Position numbers and translations under genes: made by a program. A model generated the notes under the pieces. That model saw only the letters and a program-made list of their open reading frames with translations. It had not been told where the DNA came from and ran no database searches. From NCBI GenBank assembly GCA_037178675.1, contig JAYMGJ010000676.1, positions 1 through 23,312 on the forward strand: a stretch of DNA of 23,312 nucleotides, in the 5' to 3' direction. Shown here one piece after another: positions 10,490 to 18,974 of this stretch; positions within the stretch are counted from its first letter, which is position 1; the number at the start of each line of letters is the position of its first letter. The DNA comes from Scleroderma bovista. Lineage: Eukaryota > Basidiomycota > Agaricomycetes > Boletales > Sclerodermataceae.

Positions 10490-11610
10490 TACCGCTTTCA
10501 GATGAAATATATCCCCTACCTTGACTTGAAACTCACTCGTCGGGAGACTTTGGATGGTAATTTGGCAGCCAACTTTCATTATCGACTGCTCTCCTGTGGC
10601 GTACAATGAAGTAGAAGCTCTGTCCACTTCACGCTTCGGTATCCGTGCAATGTCAATCAAGATCACAGCACAGGTTGACCAAGAACTTTCCCCCTTGGAG
10701 CTCAAAGGCCTTTTAATCCAAACAGCTTGCAAATACGAGACATCTGGCATACACCCAGGCATTTTGGCGGTCAGGTGGACAGGTCGACCAAAGCGAGTGG
10801 GTGAAACCGGACAAACCAATGAGCGCCTTTGCAGTAGGGAGGAGATCTGCATTTATGCCGTTGATGACCCAACCCAGTGCTGGAGGGCCTTCGTCAGGAA
10901 ACTGATAACAGGCCTCAGATACCTTCAGTCATCGGTTTGGAGAAGGCCTGACAAGAAGGATTTTTATGTCCGGAGAATGAGCTCAGCGAGCAATTGGCTG
11001 GAAAGGAGAGTGCACTCGCTGCCATTTGTCCAAGGTAAGTCCCACCTCTACGTGAGGGGCCGAGTTCTGCATCACATATGTTTCTCCTTTCATGTCTGTG
11101 TCGGCACAGCTCAACGAGCTTCAGTTGAAAGTGGAGTATCTCAACTACGACAATAAAGATGGTATCATCGCCATGGATATTCTCAGTGAGCAGAACCAGG
11201 ATGCCAAGAATGAAGATGGCTCTCTGGCTATGTTTGATGCTGTAAGTCACTTCTCATTTGTGCGGAACACAGCCATTCATCTCTAATTTAACAAGGGGCA
11301 TCCTCGCAGCAGGTGAACAGCTTCGCCAGCTTCTTGCTAGGCTCTATTCTGTGTACTCTTGAGGCAATGCCATCTTCATGGGGGCAGCTCAGTGAGGAAC
11401 AATCAACAATGCAGGAGACCCTTGACTGGCCAAGAGGAAAATGAAGTGATTACGTGTTGCTGTGATGAGCTTGAGGGTCGCTTGAGTACTGTCAAAGCCA
11501 AATACTATGAAGTGCTCCTTGGTCAGTCCGATGACTATTCATTGACCTGACTGTTTACGCCATTAATGTGTAGAGAAAACTCAAGGCCAATAGACAGCAA
11601 TATATTGCAC
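10490..11610 (+). pseudogene. Conventional kinesin heavy chain (kinesin-1) fragment, broken
   Basis: Kinesin-1 is the plus-end microtubule motor for organelle transport. The fragment starts near the end of the motor domain: KYIPYLDLKLTRR (family form H.PYRDSKLTR), then FIIDCSPVAYNEVEALST, SRFGIRAMSIK and ELSPLELKGLL. It continues into the stalk with FWRSGGQVDQSEWVKPDK (about 10765), ENELSEQLAGKESALAA (about 10975-11025), LNELQLKVEYLNYDNKDG (from about 11108) and DELEGRLSTVKAKY (about 11465-11510). An intron around 11035-11107 (GTAAGT..CACAG) and one at about 11522-11573 are retained. The frame shifts several times between these blocks and the nucleotide-binding part of the motor is missing, so no motor can be made. 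Order and spacing otherwise follow the family. Confidence 0.85.
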
Positions 11611-12770
11611 ATGTTCAACAGAAACTACACAGATTCTGGGACTCCTCAAAGGGATCTCTATTGCTTGACTGACCACATGCCCAACAAAATTTCTCTCTGG
11701 AGATCATTTTGAGTTCTGATCAGGCCTCACAATCGGCAATCAAGACATCAACCTTGGCCTTAATTACTTGCACATTGAGCACCAACTCGCAGAGTAGCAC
11801 ACCCATTTCGTCCAGATCTATAATGATTTGAGTTCCTTTGGACAGTGTTTGGGCGTCACTCTGCTCCGAGTCTGAGCTTTCAGCGAGCCTTTGACGCTTT
11901 ATTCCAACCCATACTCGCACTTGTGCTCTGCTTGCTTCACCTGAAGGAAGGGACTTCTTTGAGTATTAAAGTTAGAGAAGTACATTGAACCTTGTCACCC
12001 ACCACTTTGGATGCTGACTGTGCCAGAGTTCAGAGTCTCATTCATCTCCAGAGGACTATGGGTCACCACCATAATTCTACTGTCTGTGATTATGGTAGCA
12101 ATCAAGGTCAGGACACAATCTAAATCCAGTGTCAACCACACTTGACATACCTTCAGCATCAATGGACATTCTCTTGAAAGGTATGGCCCTTGTGTATTAG
12201 GTATAGATTGACAGCCAGGCTGCCATGGTCTCCCTCTGCATTTAAATGGCATTCTTTCAGGTCGCCAAGCTTATGCAAATATCATCAGTCGAAGATCTTA
12301 CAAGCTTTTTTCAATGACATCGCCACCTGCTGGTGCAATGTATGCAGTGGCGTTTGGTATGGTCAGGGTACAAGTCCACTTAGGGAGGCTGTGCTGAGAG
12401 TCAGAACTGACCTTGGGCTGATGACTCATATGTCAAACTAGGACAAGCTGCTGGAGCTTGTTATCTATCTTTTCATTGTGGTTTCTCAGAATGCGGAACC
12501 TCTGCATCTGGGCACAAGATTAAGGTTCGCCGTCATGCTTGTGTTGTGCTCACAAGAACGCAGCCACTCATCCCAAGTTTAGAACTCTGTGCTGAGGTTC
12601 AAGTTTGACACTTCAGGTTCGCTCAGGCGAGTGTACTGCCACCTTCTGCTACCTTGATCTTACCACTTGCCCCGTTCTGGATTTCCGAGCAGAAGGAATG
12701 TGGTGGCTGTGCTACTGACGCTATAGTAGCCATTGGTTTGGTCATGTGAAAGTGGATCCAAGAGCTATAA
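11611..12770. other. Unrecognised 1.1-kb region, possible minus-strand exons
   Basis: Nothing here is recognised with confidence. On the minus strand 11920-11720 reads RVWVGIKRQRLAESSDSEQS and ends DVLIADCEA. It is preceded by an intron-like stretch with a CCTTCAG acceptor near 11945 and a second coding-like piece at 12252-11995, so an unrelated gene on that strand is possible. The plus strand at 12190-12441 holds an 83-residue frame without motifs. A TATAAAA sequence (12764-12770) lies just before the DUF6698 start codon. Confidence 0.25.
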
Positions 12771-12777
12771 AACCCAA

Positions 12778-13220
12778 ATGAACAACCACAATCGATTCAC
12801 TCCCAGCTACCACAGCCATATGGCAGGCAGTCCGCAGTGGCCCAATGACTCTGCTTCCTCTGGATCCTCAAGTCTGCAGAAGCGTGGGTCTTCCAGCGCA
12901 TTGGAGCTTGGCCCCAGGAAAAAACCATAAGCCCTTTTCACTTTGTAGTCTGATGTGTCTTAAAATTTTCTCTAGAACCGTACAGGATGCCTTAGTCCAC
13001 CATGGTCGCCACTTTGGCTGCATTGTTCATACCTTCTGCAACATCCAGACTCTACTCACCAATGGCATTTCCCTGATAGGTGAGCAGGCTGATGCACCTG
13101 AGGAGAATTTAATGGCTGTGTGAGTTGTAATTAACGTTCCACTGTCGACACAACACTTGATATGTTTGCGCAGCGAACGCAAGGAATATTCAGCATTCCG
13201 TCAGCTTTTGCGAATGGTGC
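12778..13220 (+). pseudogene. DUF6698-type gene, part 1 of 3 (N-terminal exons), cut by an LTR
   Basis: This is the 5' part of a basidiomycete-specific family of unknown function that I recall as DUF6698. The chosen ATG at 12778 begins MNNHNRFTPSYHSH; a Ser-rich stretch and ELGPRKKP follow, as is common before the domain. The domain starts after an acceptor CTCTAG (ending 12975) with TVQDALVHHGRHFG, then HTFCNIQTLLTNGISLIGEQ. An intron at 13120-13173 (GTGAGT..GCGCAG) joins in frame to ERKEYSAFRQLLRMV. The reading stops because an LTR starts at 13221; the next residues of the family (PGLE) are found again at 15572. The link between exon 1 and the exon at 12976 is unclear: an in-frame TAA follows RKKP and no good donor is seen there, so either the donor lies earlier (GTGGGT near 12883) or there is a small lesion. 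Confidence 0.7.
13217..13220. repeat. 4-bp target duplication of LTR 1, left copy (GTGC)
   Basis: GTGC lies directly before the element, and GCGC (15568-15571, one mismatch) directly after it. Dropping one copy restores R-M-V-P-G-L-E across the junction. Confidence 0.65.
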
Positions 13221-13780
13221 TGTGCGCCTAAGTGAGGGAAGAGGTCAGAACAACCAGCAACCAACACCAAATGACAGCAAAATGCGAGTGGTGGTCTTCC
13301 TTTGCATTTCTGGTATTTAATCTCCTCAGGGGGATGTGCTGCACGCCTTCAGGCAGGATGCAGGAGGGAAGGGAAGGGCTTCTGATGGGGAAGGAATGCG
13401 ACTGGGGATGGTATTGACTCCTCTTCAGCCTACCACAGTGGTTAGGAAGAGTCCTGGGATAGAAGAGTGATGATAGATTGATGACAGGGGTGTAACAGCA
13501 GTGATGGAGCAACAGGGAAGCAAGGGGACAGTTCCTGCTTCAAGAATGCGATGGACAGTGATGGGATAGAGTGGACAGAGATTCTAGACTGCGCTTGAGC
13601 CTAGAGAAATGATCAGATACAAGATATATCTGATAAACAGCAATATAGGAGCTTTAGGCCAGCACTGAGTGACCTACAAGTCCAAAGACAAAGAGGGAGC
13701 TTATAGACAGAGAGGGAGAGTGAATGTGGTCGCTTTATTGAGGGGGAAGCAGACACTTCCTTGCAGCCTTTGGCTGCTGG

Positions 13781-13788
13781 TTTATATA
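13781..13788 (-). promoter_or_regulatory. TATA-like box of LTR 1
   Basis: TATATAAA on the minus strand is in the same place as TATTTAAA in the other copies, about 560 bases from the 3' end. It is kept in the diverged copy, which supports a promoter role. Transcription from it would run leftward, antisense to the first DUF6698 exons. Confidence 0.5.
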
Positions 13789-14602
13789 CAGGAGGGGCTG
13801 TGGCCCTGTAAGCACAAATGACTAAGTGCTTGGTAAGAGATTGGTAAGAAATTGGTAAGTGATTGATAAGCAGTGTAATCAGGCTGAGTCATTGATGGGG
13901 AGAGCCTGAACAAGCTGCTGAGCCAAGGGAAAGAGCAAAAACATAGGTAAAAAGGGGTGTATAACTGAGAATATGGAAAAATCATTGCATGGGGCCCAAA
14001 AGAGAGGGGGAGAAAGCATGGGATGAGTAGATCGAAGCTAAATGAGCATATGCAATGACATAATGCATATGAATCATAGGGGCATGAGTCATCAATTGAT
14101 AAGCAGCATGATAAGCATGATTTGAAGGATGATTGGTAAGTGATTGGTAAGGGGAGTAATGGGGATTAGTAATGCCAAGAGGGGATGAATAATGCGCAGC
14201 AGAGTGAGTCAGAGTGAGCCAGAGTGACTCTGTGTGACTCAGACAGAAGGGAAGCACAACCTGTGATTGATTGAACTTTAGATCTGGAGATGAGCTTCTG
14301 AAGCAGTGCCACTGATGGGAGTGGCTGGGGGATAATAAAAGAATTGATCCGACCAGAAGAGCAGTGTCAGGGGGCCTGGAATGACAAGTAGAGTCACAGC
14401 TGGTCACAGAGTGTCACAAATCCCTTGGATTGAGCTTCTGTAGAGCAAAAACGTAAAATTTGGTGCTCCCGAAGTGCAGTCTTCCCTTGAGCAGTAAGGG
14501 GAAGGTTCTGTACTCTATTAGGGCTCCTAAGAAGGGTTCTAGAGCACTGTTTCATTCGTGTTTGTTGCGGGATAGCAGGGAAGAGAATCACAAGTAGTGG
14601 AT

Positions 14603-15055
14603 TCAACGTGTCCAGGGAAGTGAGATGAATGATAGAGGGAGATGGATGTGACAAGACTCTGGGATGAAAGGACCATATGCAGAGGACTCAGGAGACACAG
14701 AGATGACCAGGTATGAATTTTCAAGTCTAACGATAGAGATAGACTTGAGACGACCAAAGTATGTGCGCAACGCAGGACTGACAAGGAGAATGCGCTGACC
14801 GAGAACGAGAGGGACTGAGGGAGCAGGCTGGGAAGATATGTACCAGACAGTACACAGGAGCTCAGGGAGAGGCTGTCCCAAGAGCAGGACATAGTTGAGG
14901 TCTGCTGCAATAGCGGAGAAACGTTCCAGAGAAAATGTGGACTCCATAGTGAGTGATGAAGCGGGTGTCTGGATTGCGGGTGGAATATCTCTGTGGGAAA
15001 TGAACAGATTTACGTCGGAACTTGACAGGCAGATAGACCATGGTCTAGGCTCCAT
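14603..15055 (-). CDS. U3-like ORF of LTR 1, 150 residues, unknown function
   Basis: The frame starts MEPRPWSICLSSSD and ends LPLSFISLPWTR. It aligns end to end with the frame at 16641-17075. By hand count over about 141 codons I find roughly 30 silent and 26 replacement codon differences plus one in-frame two-codon indel (LKSISIVRL against LRSIVKL). Unselected DNA would give about three replacements per silent change and frame-breaking indels. The protein is rich in Ser, Pro and Leu, with conserved blocks YVLLLGQPLPE and QPAPSVPLVLGQR. I see no catalytic motif, signal peptide or zinc knuckle. Just before the conserved part all copies have an in-frame TGA followed by S-Y-Q, so either the ATG in this copy is the start or an upstream exon is spliced on. 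Confidence 0.5.
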   Translation of the reverse strand: MEPRPWSICLSSSDVNLFISHRDIPPAIQTPASSLTMESTFSLERFSAIAADLNYVLLLGQPLPELLCTVWYISSQPAPSVPLVLGQRILLVSPALRTYFGRLKSISIVRLENSYLVISVSPESSAYGPFIPESCHIHLPLSFISLPWTR

Positions 15056-15304
15056 GATGGTATAGTCACATGATTGATAGCTTCAAAAATGGCAGAGCTA
15101 TTCAAAATATCGGAATGCCGGCACTGGGCACCTAAATTTGACATTTGGGCACTAAAAATGATTCCTCCTTTTCTCCTTTGTTTCTCTATCATTTTTTCTG
15201 CTTCTTTGGTTGGTCTGGTATGGGAGTTGGACTGCAGTAGGTTGCATTCCTCTCTCATACTGAAATGATCACCAATCCTTGGATTCTTCTGCTTCTTGGC
15301 GGTT

Positions 15305-15377
15305 CTCGTGCGATAGATGACTGTCCATGTTGGCATTCATCTCTCGCATCAGGATAGTCATTCTCATGCGATAGATG
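15305..15377 (-). promoter_or_regulatory. Paired CATCTATCGCAC motifs near the LTR 1 5' end
   Basis: Two copies of a CATCTATCGCA(C/T)GAG-type motif are spaced about 58 bases apart (15305-15319 and 15363-15376, read on the minus strand). The same pair is present in the other two full-length copies, where the spacing is conserved. It is a candidate activator site; no binding protein is known to me. Confidence 0.35.
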
Positions 15378-15567
15378 GCTACAACGAGCTTGTATTCATT
15401 CTTCGCATAAGGATAGTCTTGATTTTGCATGATATGGATAGCAAGGGCTGTCTGTATCCCTCAAGTTGGGACAATCTTTCAACAGATCTTGGGTGTGCGT
15501 TCTTCACATTAGTTTCATCGGCTAACTTTCTCCATGTCCACAGTACCAAACACGTTTGTGCGTGACA

Positions 15568-16204
15568 GCGCCCGGGTTGGAGGATCACCTTATGAACTCA
15601 TCAGAGCAAGAAGTGATCCATATTGCCAATTTGGTACGTCAACTGGACCTACTACCTAACAACATTGGTGCTCATGATTTCTGTCAGGTTCAAAAGGGGG
15701 TTAATGGGGCCCCCACTGATGACACAAAGGGAATGAAAAGTGCCATAATAGATTGGATTACGCCCAAAGGACAAAGCCTTAACCCCCATATCCCATGCAA
15801 CGTCAAGTCTGGTCGTGGTTTCTACCATGAGCGCACAGGGGCACTCCTGTGTCCGGCAGGCCTTGATTGGAACCACTCTGAGTGAGTTCAGGTCTATATA
15901 CCGTCCCCAAGTAGCTGACCACATTGTATCCACAACCAGGGCCAAGGTTGTCAATGGCGAGATTCAGGTTGCAGGGGACCAATGGCCCATGTTCTTGTAT
16001 GCTGACTATTCATACGATCCAGAAGACCCTTGGAATGGGCTTTTGCGCAGTGGCCTTCTTGTCGCAGTAAGGTCCCCACTTTTTTTCCATTTCTTTGCTG
16101 ACAGTTTTCACAAGGCATTCAAACACACCTTCACTTCTCCGAGCTCTGTTGACCAGGAGCCCAAGGCCACTCGCTCCGGTAATGCACGCCTTCATGGGAT
16201 GCGG
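15568..16204 (+). pseudogene. DUF6698-type gene, part 2 of 3 (central exons)
   Basis: The reading resumes at 15572 with PGLEDHLMNSSEQEVIHIAN. Introns at 15634-15687 (GTACGT..GTCAG), 15882-15939 (GTGAGT..ACCAG) and about 16067-16114 (GTAAGG..CACAAG) all join in frame. The exons carry the family's best-kept stretches: DDTKGMKSAIIDWITPKGQS, YHERTGALLCPAGLDW, QVAGDQWPMFLYADYSYDP, and AFKHTFTSPSSV followed by EPKATRSGNARLHGM. No stop or frameshift was found within the exons. The last two codons fall at the target duplication GCGG, where the second LTR enters. The function of the family is unknown. The clean frames suggest the insertions are younger than the decay of the kinase and kinesin fragments upstream. 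Confidence 0.85.
16201..16204. repeat. 4-bp target duplication of LTR 2, left copy (GCGG)
   Basis: GCGG at 16201-16204 is repeated at 18306-18309. With one copy removed the junction reads H-G-M-R-S-M-M-K-A-S, the same length as the recalled family pattern there. Confidence 0.8.
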
Positions 16205-16304
16205 TGTCACGCACCAAACAGGTTTGGTACAGTGAACATGGAAGATAATGCCTATATCGAATGATCCTTATGCGAAGGATAAGCATGACAGACCCTCATT
16301 GTAG

Positions 16305-16377
16305 CCATCTATTGCACAAGAAGACTATCCTGATGCGAGAGACGAATGCCAATGCAGACAGTCATCTATCGCACGAG
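16305..16377 (+). promoter_or_regulatory. Paired CATCTATCGCAC motifs near the LTR 2 5' end
   Basis: CCATCTATTGCACAAG at 16305-16320 and CATCTATCGCACGAG at 16363-16377 flank an inverted-looking TGATGCGAGAGA. The arrangement is the same in LTR 1 and LTR 3. Confidence 0.35.
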
Positions 16378-16640
16378 GACCGCCAAGAAGCAGAAGAAAG
16401 TGAAGGAATAACATCAATTGTGGTATGAGAAAGGAATGCACATGTCTGCAGTCCAACTCCCATACCAGAACGATCAAAGAAGCCGAAGAATTGATGGAGA
16501 AACGAAGGAGAAAGAGAAGAAATGATTTTTAGTGCCCAAATGTCATTTTTAGGCGCCCAGTGCCAGCATTCCAATATTTTGAATAGCTCCATTGTTTCTG
16601 AAGCTATCAGGCATGTGACTATACCGTCAGAGAGCCTAGA

Positions 16641-17075
16641 ATGTGGTCTATCTGCCTGTCAAGTTCTGACGCAAATCTGTTCATTTCCCATGGAGATATT
16701 CCCCCCGCAATCCAGACGTTCGCTTCATCGCTCACTATGGAGTCCGTATTTTCTCTGGATCATTTCTCTGCTATTGCTGCAGATCTCCACTATGTCCTGC
16801 TCTTAGGACAACCTCTCCCAGAGTTCCCATGCACTGCCTGGCACATATCTTCCCAGCCTGCTCCCTCAGTCCCTCTCGTTCTCGGTCAGCGCGTTCTCCT
16901 TGTCAGTCCTGCATCAAGGACGTACTTTGGTCATCTTAGGTCTATTGTCAAGCTTGAGAAGTCTTCTCTGGTCGTCTCTGTGTCCCCTGAGCCCTCAGCC
17001 TATGGTCCCTTCCTCCCAGATACTTGCCATGTCCATCTTCCTCTGTCGTTCGTCTCGCTTCCCTGGATGCGTTGA
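16641..17075 (+). CDS. U3-like ORF of LTR 2, 144 residues, unknown function
   Basis: It starts MWSICLSSSDANLFISHGD and ends LPLSFVSLPWMR with TGA at 17073-17075. This is the reference copy for the comparison with LTR 1 and LTR 3. The ATG is not shared (LTR 3 has GCG at that codon, and LTR 1 starts a few codons earlier), so the true start is uncertain. The product would be a small, fairly hydrophobic Ser/Pro/Leu-rich protein with no family I recognise. It lies upstream of the LTR's TATA box, so in a complete retroelement it would be transcribed as part of the 3' LTR. A second frame at 16522-16806 overlaps it but shows less consistent conservation in LTR 1. Confidence 0.5.
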   Translation: MWSICLSSSDANLFISHGDIPPAIQTFASSLTMESVFSLDHFSAIAADLHYVLLLGQPLPEFPCTAWHISSQPAPSVPLVLGQRVLLVSPASRTYFGHLRSIVKLEKSSLVVSVSPEPSAYGPFLPDTCHVHLPLSFVSLPWMR

Positions 17076-17539
17076 ATTCAATACTCTATCCGCTTCCCTA
17101 CTTTCAGACGATGTCCCCCAGCACCATGACAGTTATTCCCCCCCACTTTATAGTGCTATTAGGAAGAGGAACCCTCTCTTGTTCTTTCCCAGAAGAGAGC
17201 TCATCAAGGGAGCCCATGGTTGCACTTCAGCGGCGCTAGAACACATGCACTATACCTTAGTGTATGCTGACCCCCCAAAAAGACCTCTGGACCCCTGGTA
17301 CCCTTCTTGTGGCTGTTTTGTCTCGGATCAATCCCCCTATTAATCTCAGATCTTCCCCATTGTTGTCCCATCAAATTCTTGATGGTACACAACCCCCCAT
17401 CAAACTTCTTAGGCTGTGCATCAATGACTCCTTCTGCTGTGCAGTGACTCATCCCTTGCTTACTGATGCTCTCTTGTCATCAGTATTACTCTATCCCTTT
17501 CGCATTTTTGGTATATTACTCAGCTGATGACTCACTCCC

Positions 17540-17700
17540 TTACCAATCAATCTTGTCATGCAGCTTACTCATTCCTTTACTCAGCAGCTTATTCATGCTC
17601 CCTATGCTTACTCATTCCTGCTTATCCCTTGCTTACTGATCGCTTACAAACCCCTTACAAAGCTCTTACCAATCCCTTGCCAGTCCTTGACAAATTCTGC
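17540..17700 (+). promoter_or_regulatory. Cluster of CTTAC/TTACTCAT motifs upstream of the LTR TATA box
   Basis: About ten short CTTAC, TTACC or TTACTCATTCC words occur in 160 bases, ending 50 bases before TATTTAAA. The cluster is kept in LTR 3 and LTR 4, and a weaker form (GGTAAGTGATTGGTAAG on the plus strand) is present in LTR 1 near 13825-14150. Transcription-factor sites or simple slippage expansion are both possible. Confidence 0.4.
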
Positions 17701-17744
17701 TTACTCCCTTCTCTTTTTGTATTTTAATGCTGTGCCCCCCCATG

Positions 17745-17752
17745 TATTTAAA
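17745..17752 (+). promoter_or_regulatory. TATA-like box of LTR 2
   Basis: TATTTAAA lies within CATGTATTTAAACCCCTGGG and is identical in LTR 3 and nearly so in LTR 4. Transcription would leave the LTR at its 3' end in the sense direction of the last DUF6698 exons. Confidence 0.5.
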
Positions 17753-18305
17753 CCCCTGGGCTCATCCCAGTGAAAGAAGACCCAATTGCATGAAATTATC
17801 CCTCTCTCAGACTCTCTCAGTCAGTATCCCCTCAGCTCTTTGAGTCTTGTAGGCTTCAGTGAAGATCTAAAGACTCTGATATTCAAGTTTTATTCAATCT
17901 ATTCAAGTCCAAGTATTTCTCTAGGCTCAAGCGGAGTCTAGCCTGTCAATCCTTCATCTCTCATTGCTTCTGGACGTCAGGAGCCCCCTTGTCCCCTTGC
18001 TGCACCAATCTCTAGGTGTAGTATTGCTGTTTCAGCCTCAGTCAACCCAATCCCCGCTTTGACACTTCCTAGGCTTTATGAAGAGTCCAGACCCCTATCC
18101 CCTTTGTCTTCTATTACTCCTGTACCCCAGGAGTATCCTGCATCACCGTCTGCATCACCCTGTTGGTGTAGATCCCCTTTCCCCCTCCTCAGCATATCCT
18201 CTCTGGACACCGCGGAGGTAAACCACCACTTGCACATTTTCGTAGTCCTTTGTTGGTGTTGTGTTTGGGTTATTACTCCGACCCAAATCCACACTTTGAC
18301 TCACA

Positions 18306-18710
18306 GCGGTCCATGATGAAAGCTTCTATCGCATATATCACCACCCAGGTCAGATACTAATGACACCATTCACTGCATTCATTCAACCACCACCTTGTTT
18401 TAGATCTGTTTCGCCCTGACATCCACGCAAGTTTTTTCTCAGACGGACTTGGTCACTGATTCCGAGCGCTTTTATACTTCGATCGATGAGCTCCACGATG
18501 ATCCTGAGGAGAAAGACGAGGTTGATCAGCTGATGACATGGTGGAATAGGTATGGTCTCATTAGTGTTGTTACATTTCTAACTTTGATGCAGGCAAGTCT
18601 TTCCTCTTTACATGGACAAGGAGTGGATGCCATCCCAAAACAGTGCTCTTGCAAGGATCTGGCAGAAGCGTGCAGAAAACAGAGAGAGAGATGCTGATGC
18701 CCCTATATAA
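18306..18710 (+). pseudogene. DUF6698-type gene, part 3 of 3 (C-terminal exons)
   Basis: After the right GCGG copy the frame continues MMKASIAYITTQ. An intron at 18349-18403 joins to ICFALTSTQVFSQTD, then SERFYTSIDELHDDPEEKDE and QLMTWWN. An intron at 18550-18592 (GTATGG..GATGCAG) joins to RQVFPLYMDKEWMPSQNSAL and a basic end; TAA is at 18708-18710. All joins are in frame. DPEEKDEV...WWNRQVFP is a typical C-terminal block of the family. With parts 1 and 2 this accounts for essentially the whole domain, so apart from the unclear first intron the gene is damaged mainly by the two insertions. No poly(A) signal was identified. Confidence 0.85.
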
Positions 18711-18974
18711 AAGCATGATATTACTCTACATATGTTATCATAGCGACCAATGCGACCAATCTATTTTTATGCAATGATTCAAGTGCTATGAGCAGCAAGA
18801 TAAAAAAGAGCAATTGGTCGAAACAGTACAAGGCAATTATCGATAGGTCTGGACATTCCCATGATCAGCCAATGCATGTTGGTAGTTCAGACAAGATGCA
18901 CCATGCCCACCGGCAATTACAGAAAAGGACGACACCCATCAGAATCCACAGAGTGGGCTATTCGGAAAGGCCGA
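18711..18974. other. Spacer between the DUF6698 stop and the satellite
   Basis: No supported gene is present. A plus-strand frame at 18788-19075 (95 residues, basic) runs into the satellite and has no motif. Confidence 0.35.

Larger units (their letters stand above)
13221..15567 (-). mobile_element. Solo-LTR-like element 1 (diverged copy), 2347 bp
   Basis: In its own orientation (minus strand) the element runs from TGTCACGCAC to GGCGCACA, i.e. TG...CA, inside a 4-bp duplication. It is homologous to the elements at 16205-18305 and 19854-21955 over the start, the ORF region and the TATA/3' part. It is clearly more diverged, and the stretch between ORF and TATA (about 13990-14590) hardly aligns. 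No gag, pol or primer-binding site is present, hence solo LTR. A non-autonomous DNA transposon with TGT...ACA ends and 4-bp duplications (Ginger-like) is the main alternative. It splits the DUF6698 gene. Confidence 0.7.
16205..18305 (+). mobile_element. Solo-LTR-like element 2, 2101 bp
   Basis: It begins TGTCACGCACC and ends GACTCACA, bounded by perfect GCGG duplications. In order it holds a start region with short CATCTATCGCAC repeats, the conserved ORF (16641-17075), a spacer, a cluster of CTTAC motifs (about 17540-17690), a TATTTAAA box (17745-17752) and about 550 bases of 3' sequence. It is nearly identical over its length to the element at 19854-21955, which lies in the opposite direction. 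No internal retrotransposon genes are present. The long LTR reading is preferred because of the promoter-like arrangement; a TGT...ACA DNA transposon is the alternative. Confidence 0.75.

Noticed and set aside
6545..11610. A functional fusion gene joining kinase, Ca2+ pump and kinesin
   Set aside because: Multiple stops and frameshifts, missing catalytic regions and a destroyed TGD motif rule out a working product.
16522..16806. A second frame (94 residues, MIFSAQMSFLGAQC...) conserved in LTR 2 and LTR 3
   Set aside because: It overlaps the better-supported ORF. In LTR 1 the frame stops early and the register differs upstream, so its similarity is explained by general LTR identity plus the overlap.
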